From Cellulophaga sp. (GTDB lineage: Bacteria; Bacteroidota; Bacteroidia; Flavobacteriales; Flavobacteriaceae): a DNA stretch of 46,494 nucleotides. Within the stretch, counting starts at the first letter, position 1, and every line of letters begins with the position of its first letter. A model generated the notes under the pieces. The model was not told the DNA's origin. It made no database searches and was given only the letters and a program-made list of their open reading frames with translations. The stretch covers positions 1-46,494 of the forward strand of contig JANQTG010000123.1 in assembly GCA_030731855.1 (NCBI GenBank). The letters are read 5' to 3'. Positions 18,634-27,894 of the stretch are shown here, in pieces. Position numbers and translations under genes: made by a program.

Positions 18634-19734
18634 ATGAAAAACATGAACAAACGAATTATGGCATCAATAGCAACATTTATAGTTCTTGCTTTGATCCTAA
18701 TACTAAATAGCTGTAAAAATGAAGCTAAACAGGTAAGTAAAGAAGCTATTAAAGAAAAAATAGTTTTCGCAAGTGATGTTATTCCATTTTTTGATCATTG
18801 GAAATTGATTTTAGGTGATGGCAAAAATGCAGGTATTCCCATAAATTTTGAGCAAAAGGATTTCTTTTATACTACAAATGATGGTAACAACGATTGGGTC
18901 GTTTTTAAAACACCAAATGGTGGAGACACCCACGGAACTTCAAACAATACGCGAACCGAATTAGCACAAACAAAAAAATGGTATCCAAAAACGGCAAATG
19001 ATAAGTTGACAGCTACCCTTAAGGTAATGAATGTGTCAGCTACTGGCGACGCTCGAGTAGCAGCTTCCTATTCTGTAGTGGTAGGTCAGATTCATAGTGC
19101 TGATGCACATGAAAATGAACCGCTTAAAATATTTTACAAGAAATTCCCTGGTCATACAAAAGGTTCGGTTTTTTGGCACTATGAAATAAATACCGCTGGT
19201 GATGATAATACTGGAAGATGGGATTTTTCAACCGCCGTTTGGGGCAATGACTTTTCTATAGTTGGTTCTGATGTTGGTACTTATCCAGAAGAAACAGAGG
19301 ATGGTATTGAACTAGGTGAAGAATTTAGTTATGAAATTGAAGTTAAAGATGGCATCATGAACTTAAAATTTACAAGTGAAGGTCATGAAACCAAAACGTT
19401 TACAAAAAACTTAATCGAATCAGAATACACAACAACGGCAGATATACCTGAGCAAACACAGAAATTATTTGTACCCGTTGGTCAAGACGGCGTAGAACGT
19501 AAAAGTGCATACGCTGGGGAAGGATGTTTTTTCAAGCTTGGTGCTTACAATCAAACCAACGGAAAGTCTCCTGAAATAAATAAAAACTGGTGTTCTGGTG
19601 CTGAAACACATGGCGGTAATCTTCAAAAACAATATGCAGATGGTAACTATGCTGAAGTTTGGTTTAAAACTGGAAGTATTATGGTAAGTGAAGCAGCCGT
19701 ATCGAATGAAGGCTATTTTACTAAAAATGATTAG
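18634..19734 (+). CDS. PL7-family alginate lyase, lipoprotein (paralogue of 15759)
   Basis: 366-residue PL7 alginate lyase. The ATG at 18634 is chosen because it opens a lipoprotein signal (hydrophobic stretch, then LNSC with Cys27); the longer frame from 18526 overlaps the transporter gene and has no signal logic. Family motifs: RTE at 107-109, Q152-I-H154, and FKLGAYNQTNG with Tyr305. It is a close paralogue of the PL7 at 15759. The two flank the kinase-transporter pair, suggesting a duplication within the operon. It is followed 19 bp later by the SDR gene. Confidence 0.92.
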   Translation: MKNMNKRIMASIATFIVLALILILNSCKNEAKQVSKEAIKEKIVFASDVIPFFDHWKLILGDGKNAGIPINFEQKDFFYTTNDGNNDWVVFKTPNGGDTHGTSNNTRTELAQTKKWYPKTANDKLTATLKVMNVSATGDARVAASYSVVVGQIHSADAHENEPLKIFYKKFPGHTKGSVFWHYEINTAGDDNTGRWDFSTAVWGNDFSIVGSDVGTYPEETEDGIELGEEFSYEIEVKDGIMNLKFTSEGHETKTFTKNLIESEYTTTADIPEQTQKLFVPVGQDGVERKSAYAGEGCFFKLGAYNQTNGKSPEINKNWCSGAETHGGNLQKQYADGNYAEVWFKTGSIMVSEAAVSNEGYFTKND

Positions 19735-19753
19735 AACAACTAAATAAAATAAA

Positions 19754-20518
19754 ATGAATAATAAATTAATAGGAAAAAATGTTCTCATAACGGCAGGTGC
19801 TCAGGGTATTGGCGAATCAATTACTAGGCATTTTATTGATAATGGAGCCCATGTTGCCATCCACTATTTTTCTAGCGCTGAAACTGCAAACCAATTAAAA
19901 GAATATGCCACTAGCAAAGGCCAAAAAGCAATAGTTATAAAAGGTGATTTAACAAAAGAATCCGATGCGAATGCAATAGTGGAAAAAACAGTAGAAGCGC
20001 TCGGTGGTTTAGACATACTGATTAATAATGCGGGTTCGCTAGTTGCTCGTAAACTATTGGGCGAAATGGAAGCCGAGTTTTGGCATAAGGTTATGGACAT
20101 CAATATTACATCAATGATGTTTGTGACAAAAGCCGCAGCTCCTCAGCTAGCAAAAAACAATAACAGTAGTATTGTTAATTTAGCATCACTAGCAGGCCGA
20201 AAGGGTGGCCATCCAGGGTCACTAGTTTATGCTACCAGTAAAGGTGCAATCTTAACTTTTACACGTGCGCTGTCTACAGAATTGGGGCCGCAAGGAACTC
20301 GAGTAAACGCCGTTGCTCCAGGTCTTATCTTAGGAACTTCATTTCACAATACACATACGACCAAAGAATCAGCGGATGCAACTACAGCCGGTATTCCAAT
20401 ACAACGAGCGGGTAATGCAGATGATGTGGCGAGAGCAGTTTTATTTCTTGCCTCCGAATATGATGGATTTATAACTGGAGCTACCTTAGACATCAATGGT
20501 GGAGTTTATAATATGTAA
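19754..20518 (+). CDS. SDR-family reductase, probable uronate (DEH) reductase
   Basis: 254-residue short-chain dehydrogenase/reductase. The nucleotide-binding motif is TAGAQGIG (residues 13-20; Ala replaces the usual second Gly), with NNAG at 91-94, catalytic Ser145 and YxxxK at Tyr159-Lys163. In alginate loci SDRs of this kind reduce DEH (4-deoxy-5-hexulose uronate) to KDG with NAD(P)H in the cytoplasm. It is the last gene of the long lyase operon and converges on the RraA-like gene. A second SDR (40385) lies in the repressor cluster, so one may be the DEH reductase and the other may serve a different cofactor or substrate. Confidence 0.82.
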   Translation: MNNKLIGKNVLITAGAQGIGESITRHFIDNGAHVAIHYFSSAETANQLKEYATSKGQKAIVIKGDLTKESDANAIVEKTVEALGGLDILINNAGSLVARKLLGEMEAEFWHKVMDINITSMMFVTKAAAPQLAKNNNSSIVNLASLAGRKGGHPGSLVYATSKGAILTFTRALSTELGPQGTRVNAVAPGLILGTSFHNTHTTKESADATTAGIPIQRAGNADDVARAVLFLASEYDGFITGATLDINGGVYNM

Positions 20519-20549
20519 TCTAGTTTAAAAAGGTAGAATTAAATTGGTA

Positions 20550-21269
20550 TTATATGCTATTTTCCTTTTTCCACAGCGAAAACTCTGTATGGTATTTTTC
20601 ATCAGTGAGTGGGTAAAGTCCTAGAATTGGCGTACCATTAGCGACCTTATTTATAACAAATTCTTCAAACAAAGTCATTTGTAAACATTCATCGGCAACT
20701 TCATCAGCAATATTAGAAGGTATAACCATAACACCATCATCATCACCTACTAGCATATCACCAGGAAAAACTGCAACATCTCCACAAGCAATAGGGTCAT
20801 TTATCGCAATAGCTTGGTGTAAAGTTAAATTGGTAGGTGCAGAAGGCCTCTGGTGATACGATGGAAAATCTAAGGCAGCAATTTCGGCAGAATCACGAAA
20901 ACCACCATCCGTAATAATTCCTGAAACGCCTCTAACTTTTAGGCGTGTGACTAAAATAGAACCCGCAGAAGCTGCTCTAGCATCTTTTCGGCTATCAATT
21001 ACTAAAATTGCACCTTCCGGACATTCTTCAACAGCCACACGTTGTAAATGCTTCGGGTTTTTAAAAACTTCAATAGGGTTTAAATCTTCGCGAGCAGGAA
21101 TGTATCGTAAGGTATATGCCTCGCCTACCATAATTGGTTTACCCAACTTAAGCGGTTTTACATCTTGAATAAATTGATTTTTTAATCCTCTTTTAAAAAG
21201 GCAAGTCGCAATAGTTGCAGTACTTACTTTTCTTAATTTAGCCTTTGTAGTTTCTGAATTATTTTGCAT
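20550..21269 (-). CDS. RraA-family aldolase-like protein
   Basis: 239-residue protein of the RraA / HMG-CHA aldolase family. These are metal-dependent class II pyruvate aldolases that cleave 4-hydroxy-2-oxo acids; the name RraA comes from an RNase E inhibitor subgroup. The aldolase motif R-D-x2-E is present (Arg125, Asp126, Glu129 in DGGFRDSAE), and the metal or pyruvate region is PGDMLVGDDDGVMVIP. It is divergent from PL17 and convergent with the SDR, inside the alginate locus where a KDG or KDPG aldolase is expected but no KdgA/Eda is present. A role in splitting KDG to pyruvate and glyceraldehyde is plausible chemically but unproven. Confidence 0.82.
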   Translation of the reverse strand: MQNNSETTKAKLRKVSTATIATCLFKRGLKNQFIQDVKPLKLGKPIMVGEAYTLRYIPAREDLNPIEVFKNPKHLQRVAVEECPEGAILVIDSRKDARAASAGSILVTRLKVRGVSGIITDGGFRDSAEIAALDFPSYHQRPSAPTNLTLHQAIAINDPIACGDVAVFPGDMLVGDDDGVMVIPSNIADEVADECLQMTLFEEFVINKVANGTPILGLYPLTDEKYHTEFSLWKKENSI

Positions 21270-21606
21270 ATTATTTTTTGAAGTTCACCAAATTTAGAGT
21301 ACTTTTTTTAATTAAATTATAATTTTTATTTTTCTTTTAACTCGCAGCTCAAGCTTTTTGAAAAGAATGGCTTTCTCATTCAAGGATTCATTAAATGTTG
21401 TCTATTGCTATTTTACCTTTTTTAGAATCTTTTATTTGCTTAATATGGAAAAAAAAGCGGTAAAAAATGTTAAAAATTTGGAATTTCTTTAATTAATTGT
21501 ATTTTTGGTAAACCAAACTGGTAAACCAATTATCTTTTTTTGATTTTAGGTTTAGCGTTTCGATTTTGAATTAGGCAGTAGTTTAAAAAATTATTTCATA
21601 ATTAAT
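21270..21606. other. Divergent intergenic region between RraA-like and PL17 genes
   Basis: 337 bp between two divergent genes. It holds the PL17 promoter and operator (21477-21530) on the plus strand. I found no matching operator or clear -33/-7 pair on the minus strand for the RraA-like gene. A single repressor site placed here could in principle affect both directions. Confidence 0.5.
21477..21530 (+). promoter_or_regulatory. Promoter and operator of the PL17-kdgF operon
   Basis: TTTG at 21477-21480, a 19-nt spacer and TATTTTTG at 21500-21507 match the Bacteroidetes consensus exactly. A 26-bp operator covers 21505-21530, with two TGGTAAACCA units separated by AAC. It sits in the same register over the -7 box as at 12397. 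The PL17 start codon is 77 bp downstream. Confidence 0.85.
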
Positions 21607-23850
21607 ATGATTTTAGCAAGACATAATAAATTTTCAATACAGTTAGTTGTATTCATCTGGTCATTACTTTTCAGTATATGCAGCACTGCCCAAGAGCATC
21701 CAAATTTAATATTAACCGCACAAGGAGTTAAAGATATAAGAGCACAATTGGGAACTATTCCAATTTTTGACAAAACGCTAAAAGCCGTTCAAGAAGAAAT
21801 AGATGCAGAAATTACTTCTGGCCTAAAAATGCCTATTCCGAAAGATTATTCTGGAGGATACTCACACGATCAACATAAACGTAATATGATTCTAATGCAA
21901 AAGGCTGGTGTTTTATACCAGATTTTGGATGATGAAAAATATGCCCTATATGTAAAAGAACTTTTGATGCAATATGAAGCAATGTATAAAACATTACCCA
22001 TACATCCAAAAACAAGATCGTATGCTAGAGGCAAATTATTCTGGCAGTGTTTAAATGACGCCAATTGGTTGGTATATGTAAGTCAGGCTTACGATTGTGT
22101 GTATAATTTTTTATCAGTAGAAGAACGTAATACCTTAGAAACTAATTTGTTTAGACCCTTTGCTGATTTTATATCGATTGGCAATCCGTTATTTTACCAA
22201 AGAGTCCACAATCATAGTACTTGGGGTAATGCAGCTGTAGGTATGATTGGTTTGGTAATGAATGATGAGGTATTAATTCAGCGTGCTTTATATGGTATTC
22301 CAGATTTAGAAATGGATAAAACGGCTAAAGATGATGATGGTGGCTATATAAATAAAGAGGGAAAAGCGGGCTTTTTAGCAAATATTGAAGAACCTTTTTC
22401 GCCAGATGGTTACTATAATGAAGGGCCATATTACCAGCGTTACGCCATGTATCCTTTCTTAATCTTTGCTGAAGGTTTGCAAAATGTGCGACCAGATTTG
22501 AAGATTTTTGAGTATAAGAACGGAGTACTTTTAAAGTCTATTAATGCCCTTTTAAATTTATCAGATGCAGACGGAGAGTTTTTTCCATTGAACGATGGTC
22601 AAAAAGGAATGTCTTATTTTAATAGTGCATTGGTAAGCGCGGTAAATATATCTTATTATTATGGGAATAAAGATCAAGGTCTTTTAAGTATCGCTCAAAA
22701 ACAAAATGAAGTATTATTAGACGATTCTGGTTTAGCTGTTGCCTTAGGAATTAAAAATGGAGAAGTAAAACCATTTGTAAAAAAATCTATCAACTTATCC
22801 GATGGCCCAGACGGAACACAAGGCGGAGTCGGAATTTTAAGAAATGAAGATTTAGAATTAGTGTTTAAATATGCCGCTCAAGGTTCTAGTCATGGGCACT
22901 ACGATAAATTATCATTTTCATATTATGAAAAAGGAGATGAAATTATTCAAGATTATGGTTTAGCCCGTTTTGTAAACATTGAGCAAAAAGGAGGCGGTAA
23001 CTATTTAAAAGAAAATAAAACTTGGGCAAAACAAACCATTGCACATAATACGATAACACAAAATGAAACCTCTCATTTTAATGCGGAGTTTGATATTGGG
23101 AGTAAGTTTCATTCTGATTTACATTATTTTTCTTCAGAGAATAAAACTATTAAGGTGGTAAGTGCAATTGATATACATGCTTATCCTGGCACAGAAATGC
23201 TTCGTACCATGGCATTGATAAAAGATGAAGATTTTGAAAAGCCTTTTCTGTTAGATATAATGAAAGTGAATGCTAATAAGGCCAATCAATACGATTTTCC
23301 CTATTATTTTATGGGTCAACTATTAAAAACTAATTTTGAATATACTACACCTGAAACTTTAGTTTCAATTGGAGCTAAAAACGGGTATCAACATTTATAT
23401 CTTGAAGGTAGTGCAATACCCTCTAGCGAAAATAGTAAATTGTCATGGTTAAACAAAGGTAAATTTTATACCTTGACCACGGTAACCAGTGATAAAGATG
23501 AATTGCTTTTTACAAGAATTGGAGCCAACGACCCAGAATTTAATTTAAGACGAGAAGCTGCTTTACTAGTAAGACGTAAAAATGTACAAAACACACTTTT
23601 TGTTTCAACCATAGAATCACACGGTAGTTATAGTCCTGTAGCAGAATCGGCAAAAAACTCGAATAGTACTATAGCAGCTTTAAAAATAGTTTTGGCTACT
23701 GAGGATTATACAGCAATTTTAATTACTGTAGTAAATGGAAATACTAAACTATTTATTACAGCCAATAAAAATGCATCAAAGGAGGCTAAACATGCCGTTA
23801 AAATAAACAATAAGAACTACGCTTGGGTGGGTGCTTATTTTTATAATTAA
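21607..23850 (+). CDS. PL17-family oligoalginate lyase
   Basis: 747-residue secreted exo-lyase of polysaccharide lyase family 17 (N-terminal alginate_lyase domain, C-terminal heparinase II/III-like beta-sandwich). The signal peptide ends near SICSTAQE. The active-site stretch VHNHSTWGNAAVGM has Asn202 and His203, and GPYYQRYAMYPF holds a Tyr pair (275-276), matching the Asn/His/Tyr catalysis of PL17. The C-terminal part SSHGHYDKLSF carries the zinc-site histidines typical of the family. It turns oligomers into unsaturated monouronate, which becomes DEH. KdgF follows 20 bp downstream in the same operon. Confidence 0.94.
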   Translation: MILARHNKFSIQLVVFIWSLLFSICSTAQEHPNLILTAQGVKDIRAQLGTIPIFDKTLKAVQEEIDAEITSGLKMPIPKDYSGGYSHDQHKRNMILMQKAGVLYQILDDEKYALYVKELLMQYEAMYKTLPIHPKTRSYARGKLFWQCLNDANWLVYVSQAYDCVYNFLSVEERNTLETNLFRPFADFISIGNPLFYQRVHNHSTWGNAAVGMIGLVMNDEVLIQRALYGIPDLEMDKTAKDDDGGYINKEGKAGFLANIEEPFSPDGYYNEGPYYQRYAMYPFLIFAEGLQNVRPDLKIFEYKNGVLLKSINALLNLSDADGEFFPLNDGQKGMSYFNSALVSAVNISYYYGNKDQGLLSIAQKQNEVLLDDSGLAVALGIKNGEVKPFVKKSINLSDGPDGTQGGVGILRNEDLELVFKYAAQGSSHGHYDKLSFSYYEKGDEIIQDYGLARFVNIEQKGGGNYLKENKTWAKQTIAHNTITQNETSHFNAEFDIGSKFHSDLHYFSSENKTIKVVSAIDIHAYPGTEMLRTMALIKDEDFEKPFLLDIMKVNANKANQYDFPYYFMGQLLKTNFEYTTPETLVSIGAKNGYQHLYLEGSAIPSSENSKLSWLNKGKFYTLTTVTSDKDELLFTRIGANDPEFNLRREAALLVRRKNVQNTLFVSTIESHGSYSPVAESAKNSNSTIAALKIVLATEDYTAILITVVNGNTKLFITANKNASKEAKHAVKINNKNYAWVGAYFYN

Positions 23851-23870
23851 ATTAATCATAACACAAAAAA

Positions 23871-24245
23871 ATGAAAAGATTTAGTGAAAAGTACGTCATT
23901 ACAAAAGAAATGGAATGGGAAAAGCTTGGCGGAGGCGTCTCAAGAAAGTTCTTAGGATATGATAACCAGATTATGATGGTAAAAGTAAAATTTGAGACAG
24001 GTGCATTAGGAGCTCCACATCAACATTTTCACACGCAAGCGACTTATTGCGTATCAGGTAAATTTGAATTTGAAATTAACGGAGAAAAGAAAATTATTGA
24101 AGCAGGAGATGGCGTCTATATTGAACCTAATTTACTACATAGTGCAATTTGTTTAGAAGAAGGTATGCTAATTGACACTTTTAGTCCTGTTAGAGAAGAT
24201 TTTTTAAGTGGAGGGGCGGTATCTTATTTTGGGGATAAATCATAA
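23871..24245 (+). CDS. kdgF: KdgF cupin, uronate-linearising enzyme
   Basis: 124-residue single-domain cupin. KdgF converts the cyclic unsaturated uronate released by lyases into its linear 4-deoxy-5-keto form (DEH). The likely metal ligands are His50, His52, Gln56 and His90 (APHQHFHTQ and LLHS). Asp102 and Arg108 in IDTFSPVRED lie at the places reported as important in characterised KdgF. There is no signal peptide, so it is cytoplasmic or depends on imported monomer. It is co-transcribed with PL17, the enzyme that makes its substrate. Confidence 0.93.
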   Translation: MKRFSEKYVITKEMEWEKLGGGVSRKFLGYDNQIMMVKVKFETGALGAPHQHFHTQATYCVSGKFEFEINGEKKIIEAGDGVYIEPNLLHSAICLEEGMLIDTFSPVREDFLSGGAVSYFGDKS

Positions 24246-24345
24246 CGATTCATCTTTTTTGTTATTCGATAAATTAAAGGATTTTTATTTCATTATAAAA
24301 TCATTTAATGTTTTGCTAACCACAATAAATGACCTTAAATATAGA

Positions 24346-24548
24346 AGTTATTATATCCCACGTTAGCGCTATAATTGATAATCTTAAGTAATAGTTTTGC
24401 TGTTCAATTGTCAATTTTGACTTTATATACCCTTAAAAATCATATTTATTTAATTTACACTAATAAAAATTATTAATAATTTTTTTTTAACAATTTAATA
24501 ACATATATTTGGTTGTCCAGACTGGTAAACCAATTTGGATAACCAAAA
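24346..24548 (+). repeat. Duplicated susC promoter region, copy 1
   Basis: About 203 bp collinear with 32753-32955, roughly 80-85% identical by eye, with the last 62 bp (24487-24548) identical. It includes the -7 box and the three-unit operator. The matching copy lies upstream of the second susC. Confidence 0.88.
24481..24547 (+). promoter_or_regulatory. Promoter and three-unit operator of the first SusCD operon
   Basis: The -7 box TATATTTG is at 24504-24511; at the -33 position there is TTTT (24481-24484), one base from consensus, with the usual 19-nt spacer. The operator has three 10-bp units at 13-bp spacing: TGGTTGTCCA (24510-24519), TGGTAAACCA (24523-24532) and TGGATAACCA (24536-24545). 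The third unit is found only at the two susC promoters. Confidence 0.82.
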
Positions 24549-24612
24549 TAATAAGTAATAAAAAACTAATTTTTTCACTTAAAAAATAACAATTTTAATT
24601 AATTATCTTAAA

Positions 24613-27600
24613 ATGAATTTTAAAGCAAAACTATTTTTAATTGCAATGTTGGTAGCCAACATTCAATTATTTGCCCAGGATTCCTATAGTATTTCAGGTA
24701 CCATAGTCGATGAAAACAATCTTCCAATTCCAGGTGTAAACGTACTGGTTTTAAAAACTACAAATGGAACACAAACAGATTTTGACGGCAAATATACCCT
24801 GAAGGTAGCTAACAACGATGTATTGCAGTTTTCCTATATTGGTTTTATTACCAAAACTGTTATTATAAGTGGACAAAGTAAAATTGATATTGTTTTAACA
24901 CCTGATGTTGCTCAACTAGATGAAGTCGTTGTGATTGGTTACGGTGATCAAAAACAAAAAAATCTTACCAATGCGGTATCTAAAGTTGGAAGTGATGTTA
25001 TAGAAAAGTCAATTACACCAAGAATTGATGATGCACTTAGAGGGCGAATCGCAGGTGTAAATATTACTACAGCAAATACAGAGGTTGGTGGTGATACCCG
25101 TATAACAATTCGTGGAACAGGTTCAATAAGTGGTACATCCGCGCCATTAATAGTTGTGGATGGTGTTCCTCTTGGTACAGATGCAGATTTGCTAAGTAGT
25201 ATAGATCCAAACAATATAGAGTCAATAGAAGTACTAAAAGATGCTTCTTCAACTGCTATTTATGGTTCAAGAGGTGCAAATGGGGTAATTATTGTAAGTC
25301 TAAAATCAGGTGTAGCTGGTGACACTAAGTTTAGTTATAATACTTATACCGGATACAGATTTGCTAAAAAAAATGATAATTTTAATCCATCTATTAGTGA
25401 AGAAGAGGATAGAATAGATAATATATTTAGAAATATTGATTTATCTGGAGCTACTGCAGCACAAATAACAGACTTCAACAGTGATTATTTAACAGCTAAA
25501 TCCGAATTAACAGCTGCAAAATTTATCGCATCTGCAAATGGTGGAGAGACTGACTGGCAAGACGAAGTTTTTAACGGTGGTTATGTATCAAACCATTCAT
25601 TCTCAGCACGAGGAGGTACAGAATTAACTAGTTTTGATGCTTCTTTATCTTATGTAAAAGATGAAGGTATTTTCCTTAATGACCAGTTCGAACGTTACAA
25701 TGCAAGAATTAAGGTTGATTCTAGAACAAAAAATAAAAAAATAAAATACGGAGCAACCGCTAACGTAAGGTTTGTAGACCAAGATAGATTACCAGTTTCT
25801 TTTATAGATCCTATCCGTCAATCTCCTTGGTTACCATCATATTTGAGCGAAGAAACATTAGCATACGTAAATCCGTTCCCTAATGCAGATGCAAATGGGC
25901 TAAATGCTGATGATACTGTTATAAACGGTACAAACATTGATGTAAGAAGTTTAGCGCCTGGCAGTATCGCTTTAGAAGGTGCGTTCAATGGTTATTTTCA
26001 AGCAGATGGTAATGGTGGTATTATAGTAGATGCAAATGGTGTGCCTGTTGCTCATCCAACCTATCAAGGATTAAATATAAGTTCAACACTTAATAATGGA
26101 CCAAGATCTTTTCTAGATTTAAGATCACAAACTAAAAGACAATTCACAGGTTTTGGTTCTTCATATATAGAATTTGATTTGGCTAAAGGTTTAAAATTTA
26201 GACAATCATTATCAGGGAATTATACAACCACTCGAAACAGTCTATTTATAAGTGCTTTTTCAGATGAAGATCAGATAATTGAATCTAGAAGAGCAGAAAA
26301 CTTTACGACTAGAGAACAATTAAATATTGAGTCTTTACTAACTTACAAGAACAGTTTTGGTAAGCATAGTTTAAATTCCTTGGCAGGTTTTACTTTTGAT
26401 AATTTTAATTATTCTTTAATTAGTTTAGATGTACAAGGAGTTTTTGCAGATGATTTTACTTCAAATATATCTTTAGCAGATGCATCTAATTCTCCAGAAG
26501 CATTTACGTTTCTAGGACAAGAAAAAATTGTATCATATTTTGGCAGAATTATCTATGACTATGACGATAAATATTTATTTACATTTTCTGCTAGAACAGA
26601 TGGTAGCTCACGATTTGGTGTAGAAAATAGATTTGGTTTCTTTCCTACAGCTTCCGCAGGTTGGAATATTTCTGAAGAGAATTTTTTACTAGAAAGTGAT
26701 ATTATATCTAACTTAAAAATTAGAGCAAGTTATGGTATCTCTGGTAGTAATGATATTGATAGTAATGTTTTTAATTCTTTATATAGATCTCAAGCATTAG
26801 CAAGTACAGTAACTTATGCTGGAAATATAGGAAGAAAAGTTACTAATCTAGGAGATCCTTCTTTAGGTTGGGAGCAATTAGTTGAAAGTAACTTTGGAAT
26901 AGACTTTGGTTTCTTTAACAATAAATTTAGTGGTTCTGTAGATTATTACAACCGAACAAGTGAAGACTTAATTTTAGATTTACAAGTACCTTCTGTAGTT
27001 GGTTCTAACAATCAATTGCAAAACATAGGTCAGGTTAAAAACTCTGGAATTGAATTTCAATTAAATTCAAGATTAATAAGTAGGCCAAAAGTATCCTGGA
27101 CAGTTTCAGGACAATTGTCAGCCAATAGAAATGAAGTATTAGATTTAGGCGGAGCACAAACTATAGTTACATCACTTTCAGATGCGAACAGACCAGCACA
27201 ATGGATCACAGAAGTTGGAGGGCCAATATCTGCTTTTTATGGTTATGTTCAAGATACAAGCAAAGAAATACCAGCTTATGAGTTTACAGCTGCTGGCAAT
27301 GGAATTTTTGATAGATATGATTTGGAATCTCAGTTTGTATTTGTTGTGGACATTAATGGTGATGGTATTATTGATGAAGACGACAGAACAGTATTGGGTA
27401 GTCCATATCCTGACTTTGAATGGGGTTTAGCAAGTAATTTTGATTACCATAATGTCGATTTTAGTTTTGCTTTAAATGGTTCTCATGGAGCAGAACGTAG
27501 AGTAGGTGATATAGGAACAATTAGAAATTCTGATTTTTCACCAGGTTTAATTAATGGTGGTTTTACAGATTCAAATCTAACAGCTGCCAGAAATTTAACA

Positions 27601-27882
27601 TCAGCTCACGTGCAAGATGCATCGTTTGTTGCTTTAAGAAATATTAATTTGGGGTACACTTTTCCTAGACCTGTAGTAGATAAATTAGGGATAAATAGAC
27701 TTAGAATTTATTTTACAGGAGAGCATTTATTATACTTTTTTGCAGAGGGTTATGAAGGCTTTAACCCAGAGGCCGCTGGAACTTCTAGTAATGGTGCTAA
27801 TACTCCAATTACTTTTGGTTACCAAAGAGGTGATGGTCCCATATCAAGAACAATGTCAATTGGTTTAAATCTAGATTTTTAA
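24613..27882 (+). CDS. susC: SusC/RagA-family TonB-dependent oligosaccharide transporter
   Basis: 1089-residue outer-membrane TonB-dependent transporter. After a signal peptide ending at LFAQ comes a carboxypeptidase-regulatory-like domain (SISGTIVDENNLPIPGVNVLV), the TonB-box region LDEVVVIGYG, the plug (RIAGVNITTANTE, TIRGTGSISG, PLIVVDGVP, IESIEVLKDASSTAIYGSRGANGVI) and a C-terminal beta-barrel ending in NLDF. It should import alginate oligosaccharides across the outer membrane with the SusD encoded 12 bp downstream. Expression is predicted to be controlled by the operator about 66 bp upstream of the start codon. It is homologous to the second SusC at 33239 but not a recent copy. Confidence 0.95.
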   Translation: MNFKAKLFLIAMLVANIQLFAQDSYSISGTIVDENNLPIPGVNVLVLKTTNGTQTDFDGKYTLKVANNDVLQFSYIGFITKTVIISGQSKIDIVLTPDVAQLDEVVVIGYGDQKQKNLTNAVSKVGSDVIEKSITPRIDDALRGRIAGVNITTANTEVGGDTRITIRGTGSISGTSAPLIVVDGVPLGTDADLLSSIDPNNIESIEVLKDASSTAIYGSRGANGVIIVSLKSGVAGDTKFSYNTYTGYRFAKKNDNFNPSISEEEDRIDNIFRNIDLSGATAAQITDFNSDYLTAKSELTAAKFIASANGGETDWQDEVFNGGYVSNHSFSARGGTELTSFDASLSYVKDEGIFLNDQFERYNARIKVDSRTKNKKIKYGATANVRFVDQDRLPVSFIDPIRQSPWLPSYLSEETLAYVNPFPNADANGLNADDTVINGTNIDVRSLAPGSIALEGAFNGYFQADGNGGIIVDANGVPVAHPTYQGLNISSTLNNGPRSFLDLRSQTKRQFTGFGSSYIEFDLAKGLKFRQSLSGNYTTTRNSLFISAFSDEDQIIESRRAENFTTREQLNIESLLTYKNSFGKHSLNSLAGFTFDNFNYSLISLDVQGVFADDFTSNISLADASNSPEAFTFLGQEKIVSYFGRIIYDYDDKYLFTFSARTDGSSRFGVENRFGFFPTASAGWNISEENFLLESDIISNLKIRASYGISGSNDIDSNVFNSLYRSQALASTVTYAGNIGRKVTNLGDPSLGWEQLVESNFGIDFGFFNNKFSGSVDYYNRTSEDLILDLQVPSVVGSNNQLQNIGQVKNSGIEFQLNSRLISRPKVSWTVSGQLSANRNEVLDLGGAQTIVTSLSDANRPAQWITEVGGPISAFYGYVQDTSKEIPAYEFTAAGNGIFDRYDLESQFVFVVDINGDGIIDEDDRTVLGSPYPDFEWGLASNFDYHNVDFSFALNGSHGAERRVGDIGTIRNSDFSPGLINGGFTDSNLTAARNLTSAHVQDASFVALRNINLGYTFPRPVVDKLGINRLRIYFTGEHLLYFFAEGYEGFNPEAAGTSSNGANTPITFGYQRGDGPISRTMSIGLNLDF

Positions 27883-27894
27883 AAAATAAATACA

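Larger units (their letters stand above)
24246..24612. other. Intergenic region upstream of susC-1
   Basis: 367 bp. Positions 24246-24345 show nothing I recognise. From 24346 to 24548 the sequence is the first copy of a promoter region duplicated at 32753-32955. The rest (24549-24612) is an AT-rich untranslated leader without a hairpin. Confidence 0.6.
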
